64,000 nt of DNA from Cytobacillus oceanisediminis (GTDB lineage: Bacteria; Bacillota; Bacilli; Bacillales; Cytobacillaceae): positions 186,001 through 250,000 of the forward strand of contig NZ_QGTW01000007.1 of NCBI RefSeq assembly GCF_003182355.1, read 5' to 3'. Under the pieces are notes generated by a model. That model did no database searches, was not told where the DNA came from, and was given only the letters and a program-made list of their open reading frames with translations. The position numbers and the translations under genes were made by a program. Of this stretch, positions 34,737-44,011 are shown piece by piece. Numbering within the stretch: position 1 is the first letter of the stretch; each line of letters starts with the position of its first letter.

Positions 34737-35132
34737 AACCAATATTTCATTTGCGGCTTTGGCGTAGACGCTGAATAAATCATTCCTCGGCATTCTCTCA
34801 CCACAAAAATGACTGAAGTCAAATGGAAAAGACAGGCCGAATTCTTTAAGAATTTGCACATTTTTTACGAAAATGGCTTCATATTTATCTTCCTGCTGGG
34901 GGGATTCCAAAATAGCCATTAGCGTTTGCAGTCCTGCAATAACCTGGTAAGCCTCCTTTAATGTCCCAAAGTATTCAAAGTGCCTTGTAGAAGTATGTAA
35001 GATCTTCTGCTGCTCAAATTCTCTTATGTCATCATCTGTGAAATAAAGAGGAAACACATTTGAATAGAATTTTTCAATTAGCTCCATTATTTTTTGTTCC
35101 TGATCAGGAGTTGATGCAAATACAACCTTCAC
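34734..35132 (-). CDS. yhcU: DUF5365 protein (YhcU-like)
   Basis: About 132 aa soluble protein: VVFASTPDQEQKIMELIEKF, ILHTSTRHFEYFGTLKEA. Matches YhcU as recalled; function unknown. GTG 35132 (VKVVFAST) is behind AAAGGTGGG; the frame runs further upstream to 35276 but that part is not conserved in style. It sits between the bdbC operon and yhcT, as in B. subtilis yhcTU. Confidence 0.78.
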   Translation of the reverse strand: MKVVFASTPDQEQKIMELIEKFYSNVFPLYFTDDDIREFEQQKILHTSTRHFEYFGTLKEAYQVIAGLQTLMAILESPQQEDKYEAIFVKNVQILKEFGLSFPFDFSHFCGERMPRNDLFSVYAKAANEILV

Positions 35133-35475
35133 TGATAACCCACCTTTGTAATCCTTGTAATCAGTTCGTAATATATACTTAAGAATATCATATTCTGAAA
35201 GCCCTTTAGGGTGGTAATTATACCCATGGATGAGGTATTTGTTGACAAATTTTCCTCCTGCGGAAATAGTTGGCATACACTCATTTCTGCAGAAATGGTC
35301 CTAAAGTTCTATATTACCCCCATTTATAGTAAAACGAAAGTAAGTTTTTGATTATTACAATAATTTTTTTCTGTTCTTTCTCCTTTTAACAGTAAGCTTA
35401 AAGGGCTAATATATTATTGTAATTAATTTATATGAGAAAAAAGCATGATTATTCAATAAGGGTAAGGAGTAATTT

Positions 35476-36396
35476 ATGGTAAAAATAAAAAGATTTGGTG
35501 AATGGTGTGAAATTTTGGTTCCTCCCGAGTGGGAAGGTTACACAGTGGACTTTATTTTCCGCACCCTCTGGTCAGCACCTAAGAAACAAGCACATACTAT
35601 GAGAATGGAAAAGCGGGTTTTGGTCAACGAAGAGCCGGCAAACTGGACAAAGTCCTTACATACTGGCGATAAATTAAGATTGCATTTTTTTCAGGAAGAA
35701 GATTTTGGAGTCATTCCTTCTTACCTGGATGTTGATGTTTTATTTGAGGATGACCATTTGCTGGTCTTAAATAAGCCTGCAGGCATGGATACACATCCTA
35801 ATTCCCCCGGGCAAAACAATACACTTGCCAATGCGGCAGCCTTTCATCTGCAAATGCAGGGTGAAAAAAGAAGTATTAAACATGTCCATCGCTTGGACCG
35901 TGATACGACTGGAGCTGTTCTATTTGCAAAACACTCCTTAGCGGGGGCTATCATGGATAAAAAGCTTGAAGAAAGAGAAATAAAGCGTACATACTTGGCA
36001 TTGGCACATGGCAAGCTTCAGCAGAAAAAAGGGACGATCCGTGAATCAATTGGCCGTGACAGGCATCATCCTACCAGAAGAAGAGTTTCACCTAAAGGGC
36101 AGCCTGCAGTGACAAACTTTGAATTAATAGAAACGTATTCCAGGGGAAATCTTTCCCTTATTAAGTGCCGGCTGGATACTGGAAGAACACATCAAATTCG
36201 TGTCCATTTAAGCCATCTGGGCTACCCGCTTGCAGGGGATTTATTATATGGAGGGCAACCCGTTTTTCCCCGTCAGGCGCTGCATGCAGTTAAGCTCGAA
36301 ATTCCACATCCTTTTTCCGATGAAACAATTGTCTGCCATGCGCCTTTTCTTGATCATCCCGAGATTTTTAAAGGGGTTGATCCTTACGCCTTTTGA
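35476..36396 (+). CDS. yhcT: RluA-family rRNA pseudouridine synthase (YhcT-like)
   Basis: 306 aa. Catalytic motif HRLDRDTTGAVLFAK with the essential Asp, plus LVLNKPAGMDTHP, KCRLDTGRTHQIRVHL and YPLAGDLLYGG. The N-terminus resembles an S4-like domain. Modifies uridines in 23S rRNA. AAGGAG precedes ATG 35476. Confidence 0.94.
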   Translation: MVKIKRFGEWCEILVPPEWEGYTVDFIFRTLWSAPKKQAHTMRMEKRVLVNEEPANWTKSLHTGDKLRLHFFQEEDFGVIPSYLDVDVLFEDDHLLVLNKPAGMDTHPNSPGQNNTLANAAAFHLQMQGEKRSIKHVHRLDRDTTGAVLFAKHSLAGAIMDKKLEEREIKRTYLALAHGKLQQKKGTIRESIGRDRHHPTRRRVSPKGQPAVTNFELIETYSRGNLSLIKCRLDTGRTHQIRVHLSHLGYPLAGDLLYGGQPVFPRQALHAVKLEIPHPFSDETIVCHAPFLDHPEIFKGVDPYAF

Positions 36397-36630
36397 TGAA
36401 TGGTCTATACAGAAAGTGGATGAGACGTCCTTCATAAAGGTATTAAAGGATAAATTTTAGTTAGTTAATTAGCGGGATGTCTTCATAAGGGGCATCCAAT
36501 GACAAATTTCTCCAATACTGACTTTGAATATAGCCAAGAACGCATTCGAGTCAGTTTTTTTGTGGGAATTTCTAATCCGATTTCCCAAAGCTTAAAACTT
36601 GTTCTTTTCCTTGAAGATCATATCAACATA

Positions 36631-36661
36631 AAAAAGAAGCCCCATACAGGGACTTCTTTCA
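36631..36661 (-). terminator. Terminator of the GlsB-like gene
   Basis: Minus-strand GAAGTCCC-TGTAT-GGGGCTTC followed by six T residues. Confidence 0.85.
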
Positions 36662-36672
36662 TTTAGTTACTA

Positions 36673-36933
36673 TTAGTCATGAGATTTGCGCATAGCTTTC
36701 ATTACAAAGCTTACGATGAATACAAGCAGGATAGCACCAATTAAAGCAGGAATAATAGCAAAGTCCGCTACGACTGGACCCCAATCACCAAGAATTAATG
36801 AACCTAACCAAGCACCAATGAAACCTGCGATAATGTTACCGATAATTCCGCCTGGAATATCTCTGCCAACGATCATACCTGCTAACCAACCAATGATACC
36901 ACCTATAATTAATGCCCATAAAAAGCTCAACAT
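36673..36933 (-). CDS. GlsB/YeaQ/YmgE-family stress membrane protein
   Basis: 86 aa, three membrane helices, Gly-rich family core ALIIGGIIGWLAGMIVGR, GIIGNIIAGFIGAWLG. Often induced by stress. AAGGAGTGA precedes ATG 36933. A sigma-B-like promoter lies upstream at 37040-37064. Confidence 0.9.
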   Translation of the reverse strand: MLSFLWALIIGGIIGWLAGMIVGRDIPGGIIGNIIAGFIGAWLGSLILGDWGPVVADFAIIPALIGAILLVFIVSFVMKAMRKSHD

Positions 36934-37039
36934 TTAAAATCACTCCTTGTTAGTTTTTAAAATCAGTTTCTGTTCAGATTAAGATTTTCATTCAGTAGCT
37001 GCGCAGCTTTTGGTGATCTTATCTGCTTGTACAATTAAA

Positions 37040-37064
37040 TTACCCATCATTCCATTTCTAAAAC
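37040..37064 (-). promoter_or_regulatory. Candidate sigma-B promoter
   Basis: Minus-strand GTTTTA (-35) - 13 bp - GGGTAA (-10), close to the GTTTAA-N12-15-GGGTAT consensus, about 107 bp upstream of the GlsB-like start. Confidence 0.6.
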
Positions 37065-37102
37065 CATTTTTTTAAAATCTATTCTACACATTGCTGCCTA
37101 AT

Positions 37103-37127
37103 AAAAAAAAGCACCCCTAAGGATGCT
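37103..37127 (-). terminator. Terminator of the aldo/keto reductase gene
   Basis: Minus-strand AGCATCC-TTAG-GGGTGCT followed by eight T residues. Confidence 0.88.
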
Positions 37128-37150
37128 AAGCTGACGGTGATTGCGCAAGA

Positions 37151-37972
37151 TCAAAAGGTATCCGGATCTGGCCCATATCTTTCGTTTACATTTAATTGAT
37201 TCAATTGATTCATCTCAGCCGAGCTTAACTCAAAATCGAAAATATCAGCGTTTTCCTTCAGCCTTTCCTCATGGACTGATTTTGGAATAATGATAATGCT
37301 GTTCTGGAGATGCCATCTTAGGATGATCTGGGCGGCTGACTTGCCATGTGTGTGCGCAATTTCCTGAATCACAGAATCGTCCAATACCCTTCCTCTGGCA
37401 ATCGGAGACCACGCTTCTATTTTAATATTGTTTTCATCACAAAAAGCCCTCAGTTCCTCCTGCGATAACCGGGGATGAAGCTCAACTTGATTGACTACAG
37501 GCTTTTCAGATGAGTTTTCCATAATTTCCTTTAAATGATGGATTTGAAAATTGCTTACGCCAATCGCTTTTACTTTTCCATCCTTGTATAGCTCTTCTAG
37601 GGCTTTCCATGTATCAAGGTACTTTCCTTTAACAGGCCAATGGATCAAGTATAAATCTATGTATTCCAAATTAAGCTTCTTTATGCTTTTTTCAAACGCA
37701 GCAAGTGTCTGTTCATAACCCTGCTCCGTATTCCAAACCTTTGTCGTAATAAACAGCTCTTCCCTCGGCACACCGCTTTCCTTGATTGCTTTTCCTACCC
37801 CTTCTTCATTTTCGTAAAAAGCGGCAGTATCAATCAGCCTGTATCCTAGATTAATTGCCTTCTTAACGGTCTCTTCAACCTGCTGACCTTCCTCCACTTT
37901 ATAAACACCGAGGCCAAATTGGGGCATCTCCACCCCATTATGCAAAGTTAAAGTACTGTAGATATCCTTCAT
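37151..37972 (-). CDS. Aldo/keto reductase (YtbE/YvgN type)
   Basis: About 273 aa TIM barrel. Catalytic tetrad Asp in [15 protein letters not shown], Tyr in that motif, Lys in TTKVWN, His in YLIHWP; NADPH loop [13 protein letters not shown]. Reduces small aldehydes or glyoxal-type compounds. ATG 37972 is preferred over GTG 37993 because AAGGAG overlaps that GTG. Confidence 0.94.
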   Translation of the reverse strand: MKDIYSTLTLHNGVEMPQFGLGVYKVEEGQQVEETVKKAINLGYRLIDTAAFYENEEGVGKAIKESGVPREELFITTKVWNTEQGYEQTLAAFEKSIKKLNLEYIDLYLIHWPVKGKYLDTWKALEELYKDGKVKAIGVSNFQIHHLKEIMENSSEKPVVNQVELHPRLSQEELRAFCDENNIKIEAWSPIARGRVLDDSVIQEIAHTHGKSAAQIILRWHLQNSIIIIPKSVHEERLKENADIFDFELSSAEMNQLNQLNVNERYGPDPDTF

Positions 37973-38026
37973 AACCTGGATCAACTCCTTCACTGCTTTA
38001 TTCCTTCATTTTAGCATTTGCTTAAA

Positions 38027-38088
38027 CAGAAGACCTAATAGTTAGACTTCTGTAAAATAATAAAGCGATTGCCTGAGGGAAGCAATCG
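38027..38088. other. Two hairpins upstream of the aldo/keto reductase gene
   Basis: ACAGAAG...CTTCTGT with an inner CTAA/TTAG (about 38027-38053) and GCGATTGC...GCAATCGC (about 38064-38088). The second has a T-rich tail on the minus strand and may be a terminator. No gene in the rest of 37973-38312. Confidence 0.5.
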
Positions 38089-38263
38089 CCTATCTATATA
38101 AACGGCAGATGCCGGGATTATTTATTCGTAGCATTTCTAATCCTCGTTTTCCTGCTGCATCTTATTGCCATTTTTTATTCTGTATGGATGTTCTTCCCGA
38201 TGAAAAAATGTCCTAAACAAAGGACAGAGATCTTTTTATATATTTTTTAAATTCTTTTTTCAA

Positions 38264-38301
38264 CCAAAAAACAGCGGCTGCTTTAAAAGGGGGCAGCCGC
38301 T
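38264..38301 (-). terminator. Terminator of helD
   Basis: Minus-strand AGCGGCTGC...GCAGCCGCT followed by GTTTTTTGG. Confidence 0.85.
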
Positions 38302-38312
38302 ATTTTAGGTAT

Positions 38313-40580
38313 TTAGCCTAATATGAAATTGTCCTCTTCCAGCCCATAAAAATACAATCGGTGAAGCGGCCGTGTCATAGCAACATAAAGAAGCTTTATA
38401 TCCAGCTCAGATTCTCTCGAAAATTTCTCTTCAATCGACAGAACCATGACCGCATCAAATTCGAGCCCTTTGGCTAAATACGAGGGCACGATAACGATTT
38501 CATCCTTCGGAATGCTTTCCTGCTCCTGCAGCAGCTTAAAAGGCAGCTCTCCATGTTTCTCAAAAAGAGAGTGAAGGAGCTTGCAATCCTTCATCGTTTT
38601 TCCGATCACCGCAAATGTTTTATAATCTTCTTCCTTTAATGAAGTTACCTGGTTTTCAAGCTGCTTTACAAGCTCTTGACCATCTTTTCTTTTTATAAAC
38701 TCAGGGCTTTTTCCATGGCGGACAACTGGTTCAACTTCGGGAAATGAATAGGGAAGCAGCTTTAACAATTCATTTGCTTTTTCCATAATTTCAATTGTCG
38801 TACGATAGCTTTTCTGGAGTTCGGTATAGGTTGCGCGGGGAAAAATATAATCAAGTACTTGCTCCCAGCTTGTTAGTCCCCTGTATGAGTGGATTCCCTG
38901 TGCCAGATCCCCGACAAGTGTAAACATATCAGTATCCAGCGCTTTTTTTAGAGAAAGAAGCTCCATAAAGCTATAGTCCTGTGCTTCATCGATAACTATA
39001 TTTTTTGCCCGGAGCTCTTTAGGGATGCCAAAAAGGTTTTCCTGTAAATATAGCATTAAAGCAAGGTCTTCTCTCTCATAAACCTTTTTCTTAAATAATT
39101 TCTGATTGTACTCGCAAAGCAAGCCTGCATCTTCTTCTGATAACTTCCCTCCAGACATTTTTGATAGGCGGTCCGCATCCGCAAATAACTCCTTATAATA
39201 TCGGATTAGGCTTTTTTTCGGAAATTGCTTCATATATTTTGGCACAGCGGTTCTTATGCTCTTCTTTATTTCTTCGAGCCTGTCTGCTTTTTTATCAAGG
39301 GCCTCTGAAACATATTCCCTTCTTTTATCCGGATCTTTCCCTCTGTAGAGGGCACGCTCAATCCGTTCATCATAATAGGTTTCAATTTTTTTTATGATGT
39401 TTTTCTTTTTCTTTGCCAGGTCATTTTGAAGCACTGCTTTTAGTTTATCCAGCCTTCTATAAAGGGGAAGATACTGATAATCATCCTTAAAAAGCTGGAT
39501 GAATTTTTTATGGCTGAACAGCCGGAACTTATCTACGGTAAAATCCTCTCCAGGGTAAAAACTCTTATAAATATCCTTTAAGTAATTGCTGAGTATGACT
39601 TGAAAGACAGGCGATCCTTTGATGGACGAGGCCCAGGCAGCAAGCTGTGTTTCTTGGGTATCATTACTTTCAAGCAGCCTCACTAATTTGTTATCCTCAG
39701 CCATCGTGAGTTTCTCTCCCATGCAAGACTGTACATATTCCTGATAGGTTGTCTGGCGGACTCTTTCTACACCAAGTTCCGGGAGTGCTTCTGAAATATA
39801 ATCGATAAAGAGCCTGCTCGGTGCGAGAATCATAAGCTGCTCGGGGGCGAAATTTTCTTTGTACTGATAAATGAAGTAGCTTATCCTGTGCAGAGCAATC
39901 GTCGTTTTTCCGCTTCCCGCTGCTCCCTGCACAATGATAGGCTTATTTAAATCAGCACGAATAATTTTGTTCTGCTCTTCCTGAATCGTCGAGATAATTT
40001 CTGTGAGGCGGTTGCTTGAGCTTTTTGAAAGTGATTCCTGAAGCAATTCATCTGTTGTGGTTAAATCAATATCACGGATTTCATCAAGAATCCCGTCTTC
40101 AATCATAAATTGGCGCTTTAATGAAAGATAACCATGAAAGCTTTCTTCATAGGAATCATACTGAACCTCTCCAAGCCTCCCTTCATAGTATAGATTGGCA
40201 ATCGGAGACCGCCAGTCAACTATAATCTGCTCTTGATTTTCACGGGAATATAAAGAGGTTTTTCCTATGTATAAGATTTCTTTTTCATTAAGGTCATCCC
40301 GAAGAAAATCAACCCTTGCAAAATAAGGCTTTTTTCTGGCATTTTTCAATTGCTTTAATTCATCCTTGGACATTTCAAAAAAGCGGGCATTCGTTAATAA
40401 TGAAGAATAACTCAAACTGGATTCAAGCCAATCAATGTCTTCGAAAGCTTCTTTCATGTTCTCCTGGAACTTGTCTTTGCTGGATTCGGATGTCTTAATC
40501 ACCACGTCAATATAACGTTTCGTGAATTCCAGCCGCTGAATCTCCTTTTGAAAATCGGGGTGCTCATGTTCAAATGACAT
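38313..40580 (-). CDS. helD: RNA polymerase recycling helicase-like HelD
   Basis: About 755 aa, UvrD/Rep-like superfamily 1 motor. Walker A GAAGSGKTT in IVQGAAGSGKTTIALHRIS, motif II IVIDEAQDYS, motif III VGDLAQGIHSYRG, motif VI region LLYVAMTRPLHRLYF. The coiled-coil N-terminus (QRLEFTKRYIDVVIKT) is the arm that enters the RNA polymerase channel in HelD. It frees stalled RNA polymerase with ATP. ATG 40580 has AAGGAG upstream; the longer frame to 40709 lacks one. Confidence 0.94.
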   Translation of the reverse strand: MSFEHEHPDFQKEIQRLEFTKRYIDVVIKTSESSKDKFQENMKEAFEDIDWLESSLSYSSLLTNARFFEMSKDELKQLKNARKKPYFARVDFLRDDLNEKEILYIGKTSLYSRENQEQIIVDWRSPIANLYYEGRLGEVQYDSYEESFHGYLSLKRQFMIEDGILDEIRDIDLTTTDELLQESLSKSSSNRLTEIISTIQEEQNKIIRADLNKPIIVQGAAGSGKTTIALHRISYFIYQYKENFAPEQLMILAPSRLFIDYISEALPELGVERVRQTTYQEYVQSCMGEKLTMAEDNKLVRLLESNDTQETQLAAWASSIKGSPVFQVILSNYLKDIYKSFYPGEDFTVDKFRLFSHKKFIQLFKDDYQYLPLYRRLDKLKAVLQNDLAKKKKNIIKKIETYYDERIERALYRGKDPDKRREYVSEALDKKADRLEEIKKSIRTAVPKYMKQFPKKSLIRYYKELFADADRLSKMSGGKLSEEDAGLLCEYNQKLFKKKVYEREDLALMLYLQENLFGIPKELRAKNIVIDEAQDYSFMELLSLKKALDTDMFTLVGDLAQGIHSYRGLTSWEQVLDYIFPRATYTELQKSYRTTIEIMEKANELLKLLPYSFPEVEPVVRHGKSPEFIKRKDGQELVKQLENQVTSLKEEDYKTFAVIGKTMKDCKLLHSLFEKHGELPFKLLQEQESIPKDEIVIVPSYLAKGLEFDAVMVLSIEEKFSRESELDIKLLYVAMTRPLHRLYFYGLEEDNFILG

Positions 40581-40694
40581 ATGTTTCTCCTTCCCAAATT
40601 TTTTCAGCCGCAATGGAGAAATACATATGAGCGTACGGTGGGCAGAAAAATATATTATCAGAAAAGTCTGCATTGAGCAAGCGGGATAATTATT

Positions 40695-40727
40695 GGTACC
40701 TGGTACCACCCGAATTTTGTCGAATTT
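40695..40727. repeat. GGTACC palindrome element, copy 1
   Basis: GGTACCTGGTACC followed by ACCCGAATTTTGTCGAATTT. Shares GGTACCTGGTACC and GAATTTGTCGA-like ends with 57781-57822, and the core with the palindrome at 50824. Confidence 0.6.
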
Positions 40728-40800
40728 CAGCTTTGATATACATTGGTATATAGTTTATTTTATAATGAAGGAAAAACTCACTTTTTAGGAGGTGATGGAG

Positions 40801-40893
40801 ATGGCAATTGTGATTGCATTGCCTGATACTGCAGCGTCTCATGCAAAGCCTGATATTGCTGGCGATACTTTGCATGAGGTGGTAATTTTTTAA
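40801..40893 (+). CDS. Candidate 30-aa peptide with internal hairpin
   Basis: ATG 40801 after AGGAGGTGATGGAG encodes MAIVIALPDTAASHAKPDIA then GDTLHEVVIF. The ribosome-binding site is near perfect. Within the frame are a 10-bp perfect inverted repeat, TCATGCAAAG (40839-40848) / CTTTGCATGA (40868-40877), and a direct repeat GCCTGATACTGC / GCCTGATATTGC. It could be a leader peptide, a small protein or a structured RNA. The CD3324-like gene starts 88 bp later, so it may be its leader. Confidence 0.5.
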   Translation: MAIVIALPDTAASHAKPDIAGDTLHEVVIF

Positions 40894-40981
40894 ATTATAT
40901 CGCCCATCAAGCTATCATTTCTGATATCGGCTTTGCACCTTATTGATTTTTAGATACAAAAATAATAAGGAGCTGGCAGAA

Positions 40982-41245
40982 ATGAGTTATGTAAAGGCAA
41001 ATGCTGTTTTACCTGAAAACCTGATCGCGGAAATCCAAAAATATGTCCAGGGTGAGGCTATCTATATTCCAAAGCCCGAAAAGGCCCACCGTAAATGGGG
41101 TTCCCTCTCCGGGGCGAGAAAAGCTTTGGATGAAAGAAACCTGTCGATTAAACACTCTTTCAAGAACGGCAAAACAATCAGCCAATTAGCAGAGGAATAT
41201 TACCTTTCCAGTGAAACGATCAAGAAGATTGTTTATAAAAATTAG
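40982..41245 (+). CDS. CD3324-family small HTH protein
   Basis: 87 aa: MSYVKANAVLPENLIAEIQK, GEAIYIPKPEK, RKWGSLSGARKAL and a C-terminal helix-turn-helix ISQLAEEYYLSSETIKKIVY. Resembles Mor/CD3324-type small proteins, likely DNA-binding. AGGAG lies 9 nt before ATG 40982. Confidence 0.82.
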   Translation: MSYVKANAVLPENLIAEIQKYVQGEAIYIPKPEKAHRKWGSLSGARKALDERNLSIKHSFKNGKTISQLAEEYYLSSETIKKIVYKN

Positions 41246-41274
41246 GCTTTTTCGAAGTCATTATTAATTTTAGT

Positions 41275-41511
41275 ACCTGTTGATTGGGGCGGAAGGTGCG
41301 AGATCCCCGAAAATGCATTTGCATTTCCTTCGTTAGGTGCTTATCAAAGTCCTGCCAGGAGCTTGGAGAATCCAACGGAGCAAGAAAGATTGTTGAAAAG
41401 GAACTTATGGCCATTGGGAGACCCCGCAGCTTGCACCGAGGAGGCTCCCGGACCGCCTGCGAAAAGCGATTTCTTGAGCGGAAATCAACAGGAAAAATTA
41501 ACAGAGCCAAA
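41275..41511 (-). repeat. Dispersed repeat family A, copy 4 (inverted)
   Basis: TACCTGTTGATTGGGGCGG, AAGGTGCGAGATCCCCG, CATTTCCTTCGTTAGGTGC, GAGGCTCCCGGACCGCC, GAGCGGAAATCAACAGG and TTAACAGAGCC. It fills most of the gap between the CD3324-like and FusB-like genes. Confidence 0.78.
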
Positions 41512-41524
41512 AAAAAAAGCTATG

Positions 41525-41557
41525 AAAAGCACTGACCGATTTTGTTCAGTGCTTTTT
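41525..41557 (+). terminator. Rho-independent terminator
   Basis: AAAAGCACTGA...TCAGTGCTTTTT, 11-bp arms, following repeat copy 4. It could end transcripts from the CD3324-like gene. Confidence 0.8.
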
Positions 41558-41664
41558 ACCTGTACCGAGTTCATTTCCTAATTGTTTTATACATTTACAA
41601 TATCAGGCAAATCTTTTAAAGTGAAAGAGATATGTTGGGTGCTGGATGTATAGGAGTGATGATA

Positions 41665-42303
41665 ATGGAACCTTTCATGAGAAATGATCAATACAATTTT
41701 ATTAAGTCACAGGCACAGGTTTTAATTAATGGCCATGCTTCTGTAAATGATACTGGGGTGCTGAATGCACTGAAATCTCTTTCTGCAGAAAAGGTCTTTA
41801 GCCTTTTTGAAGAACTAACCGAAGACCAAAAACGGCTTCTTGATCCCATCATTGAGATAAAAGAAAGAGAGCAGGCCGAGGCATTCCTAGCCGAAATAAA
41901 AGGATATGTAATTCCTTTTAAAAATTTAACGGACCAATCCATCAAAAAGCTGTTCCCTAAAGCGAAAAAACTAAAAATGCCCGCACTCGAAGATATCGAT
42001 TTCCGGGAAATCAGCTATTTGGGCTGGAATGATAAAGGCACCAACAGGAAGTATATAATCAGCCTGCAAAATGATAAATTGTCAGGTCTGCACGGAACTT
42101 TTAAGCCAACAAGCAAAAAAGGAATATGTGCTATCTGCAATAAGTTTGAAGAGATCGGCATGTTTCTGTCCGAAACAAAAGGATCTCAATTGGGCACATA
42201 TACAAAAAGAGGCAATTACATCTGCCAGGACAGCCAAAAATGCAATGAAAATCTGACTTCACTGGACCAGCTTAACGATTTTGTCGGAAGGCTGAAAGGC
42301 TAA
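41665..42303 (+). CDS. FusB-like EF-G-binding, zinc-finger protein
   Basis: About 212 aa. N-terminal helical EF-G binding domain and a C-terminal treble-clef-like zinc finger with four Cys (GICAICNKFEEIG and GNYICQDSQKCNENL). This is the architecture of FusB/FusC, which release stalled EF-G from the ribosome. Chromosomal Bacillaceae homologues need not give fusidic acid resistance. ATG 41665 has TAGGAGTGA upstream. Confidence 0.88.
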   Translation: MEPFMRNDQYNFIKSQAQVLINGHASVNDTGVLNALKSLSAEKVFSLFEELTEDQKRLLDPIIEIKEREQAEAFLAEIKGYVIPFKNLTDQSIKKLFPKAKKLKMPALEDIDFREISYLGWNDKGTNRKYIISLQNDKLSGLHGTFKPTSKKGICAICNKFEEIGMFLSETKGSQLGTYTKRGNYICQDSQKCNENLTSLDQLNDFVGRLKG

Positions 42304-42309
42304 AGACAC

Positions 42310-42346
42310 AAAAGGAGCCGCGCTTAACAGCAGGCTCCTTTCTTTT
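42310..42346. terminator. Bidirectional terminator
   Basis: AAAGGAGCC...GGCTCCTTT between convergent FusB-like and gntK genes, T-rich on both sides. Confidence 0.85.
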
Positions 42347-43889
42347 ATCCCAGATATTTTCTTTGAAAATCAGCAATGCTTTTATATTCATTTTCAAACA
42401 GACGGGATAATCGGATATAAATCGGCATTAACTCCCGATACACTTTCGCACTCTCTTCTTTTGGCTGATGGCTGTAAGTTGCACCAACCATGTCAGAGAC
42501 GATATTCAGGTCTTCAATCTCACCTAACGCATATAAACCAAGAATAGCCGCCCCAAGGCAGGAACTTTCATAGCTTTCCGGAACCACAACTTCCTGGTTG
42601 AAAATATCCGCCATCATCTGGCGCCATAGCTCTGACCTCGCAAATCCCCCGGTTGCCTGGATTCTCTTAGGTTCGCCTGTAAGCTCCTCCAAAGCAAGCA
42701 AAACGGTATACAAGTTATAAATAACCCCTTCAAGCACAGAGCGGATCATATGCTCTTTCTTATGATGAAGGCTTAGACCGAAGAAAGATCCTCTTGCATT
42801 GGCATTCCATAAAGGTGCACGCTCACCGGTCATATATGGATGGAAAATTAGGCCGTCTGAGCCCGGTGCAACGCCTGATGCAATTTTAGTAAGGACATCA
42901 TAGGGATCGATTCCGAGCCTCTTGGCTGTTTCAACTTCCGAAGCAGCAAATTCATCGCGCACCCAGCGGAAAAGCATGCCTCCATTATTTACCGGCCCGC
43001 CAATCACCCAGTGCTTTTCTGTAAGAGCATAACAGAAAATCCTGCCTTTCGGATCGGTTACCGGCTTATCAGTCACAGCACGGATCGCACCGCTTGTTCC
43101 AATAGTGACTGCAACAACTCCAGGGTCTATCGCATTAACACCCAGGTTGGAAAGAACGCCGTCACTGGCACCTGCAATAAATGGAGTATCCTTATCCAAT
43201 CCCAAGAGCCTGCTGTATTCTTCCTTCATTCCTTTTACAGAAAAGGTAGTGGGAACAGGCTTTGAAAGTTTTTCATCTGATATCCCCGCAACTTTTAAAG
43301 CTCCTTCATCCCAATCGAGCTTTTCCAAATTGAACATTCCTGTTGCCGATGCAATTGAATAATCAACAATATATTCTCCAAACAACTTGTAAAAAACATA
43401 CTCTTTAATGGAAATAAATTTATAAGCACGCTGAAAAAGATCCTGCTGTTCATTTTTCAGCCAAACAAGCTTTGAAAGAGGCGACATTGGATGGATCGGA
43501 GTCCCGGTCCTTAAGTAAATTTCGTGGCCATTCATTTCCTGTTTAATCTTGTCTGCCCATTTTGCACTGCGGTTATCAGCCCAAGTGATGCTGTTAGTCA
43601 AAGGCTGGCCTTCTAAATCAACTGCAATAACGCTATGCATTGCTGAACTGAAGGACACGCAAGTAACTTCCTCCGGGCTGACGTTAGCCTCCTTCATACA
43701 CCCTTTAATGGTTCCAAGGACAGCCTGAAAGATCTCATCCGGTTCCTGTTCGGCCGTTGAAGGATTGGGTGTATGTAAAGGATACCCGATTGTAAATTTT
43801 CCAAGGACCTGCCCTTTATGATCAAATAAAACCGACTTTGTGCTTGTTGTACCAATATCCGTCCCTATGACATATTTAGTCGCAGCCAT
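42345..43889 (-). CDS. gntK: Gluconate kinase GntK (FGGY family)
   Basis: 514 aa. ATPase fold of FGGY sugar kinases: VIGTDIGTTSTKSVLFD, SFSSAMHSVIAVD, ITWADNRSAKW, GASDGVLSNLG, and GGFARSELWRQMMADIF. Converts gluconate to 6-phosphogluconate. Last of three minus-strand genes gnd-gntP-gntK. AAAGGAG precedes ATG 43889. Confidence 0.95.
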   Translation of the reverse strand: MAATKYVIGTDIGTTSTKSVLFDHKGQVLGKFTIGYPLHTPNPSTAEQEPDEIFQAVLGTIKGCMKEANVSPEEVTCVSFSSAMHSVIAVDLEGQPLTNSITWADNRSAKWADKIKQEMNGHEIYLRTGTPIHPMSPLSKLVWLKNEQQDLFQRAYKFISIKEYVFYKLFGEYIVDYSIASATGMFNLEKLDWDEGALKVAGISDEKLSKPVPTTFSVKGMKEEYSRLLGLDKDTPFIAGASDGVLSNLGVNAIDPGVVAVTIGTSGAIRAVTDKPVTDPKGRIFCYALTEKHWVIGGPVNNGGMLFRWVRDEFAASEVETAKRLGIDPYDVLTKIASGVAPGSDGLIFHPYMTGERAPLWNANARGSFFGLSLHHKKEHMIRSVLEGVIYNLYTVLLALEELTGEPKRIQATGGFARSELWRQMMADIFNQEVVVPESYESSCLGAAILGLYALGEIEDLNIVSDMVGATYSHQPKEESAKVYRELMPIYIRLSRLFENEYKSIADFQRKYLG

Positions 43890-43963
43890 GTTAAATAATC
43901 TCCTTTCATATAGAAAAGTTAAACAACTGTAAGTTTTAGTAACAATTCTCATTTACAATAGAA

Positions 43964-43998
43964 GAAGGAAGCAGCTCTATAAAGTCGCCCCTTCCTTC
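43964..43998 (-). terminator. Hairpin between gntP and gntK
   Basis: GAAGGAAG...CTTCCTTC on the minus strand with a T-rich tail. It may weaken gntK relative to gntP. Confidence 0.5.
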
Positions 43999-44011
43999 TC
44001 AACATTATATT

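Noticed and set aside
41284..41535. 83-codon plus-strand frame within repeat copy 4
   Set aside because: Lies wholly inside the dispersed repeat and is not kept in other copies.
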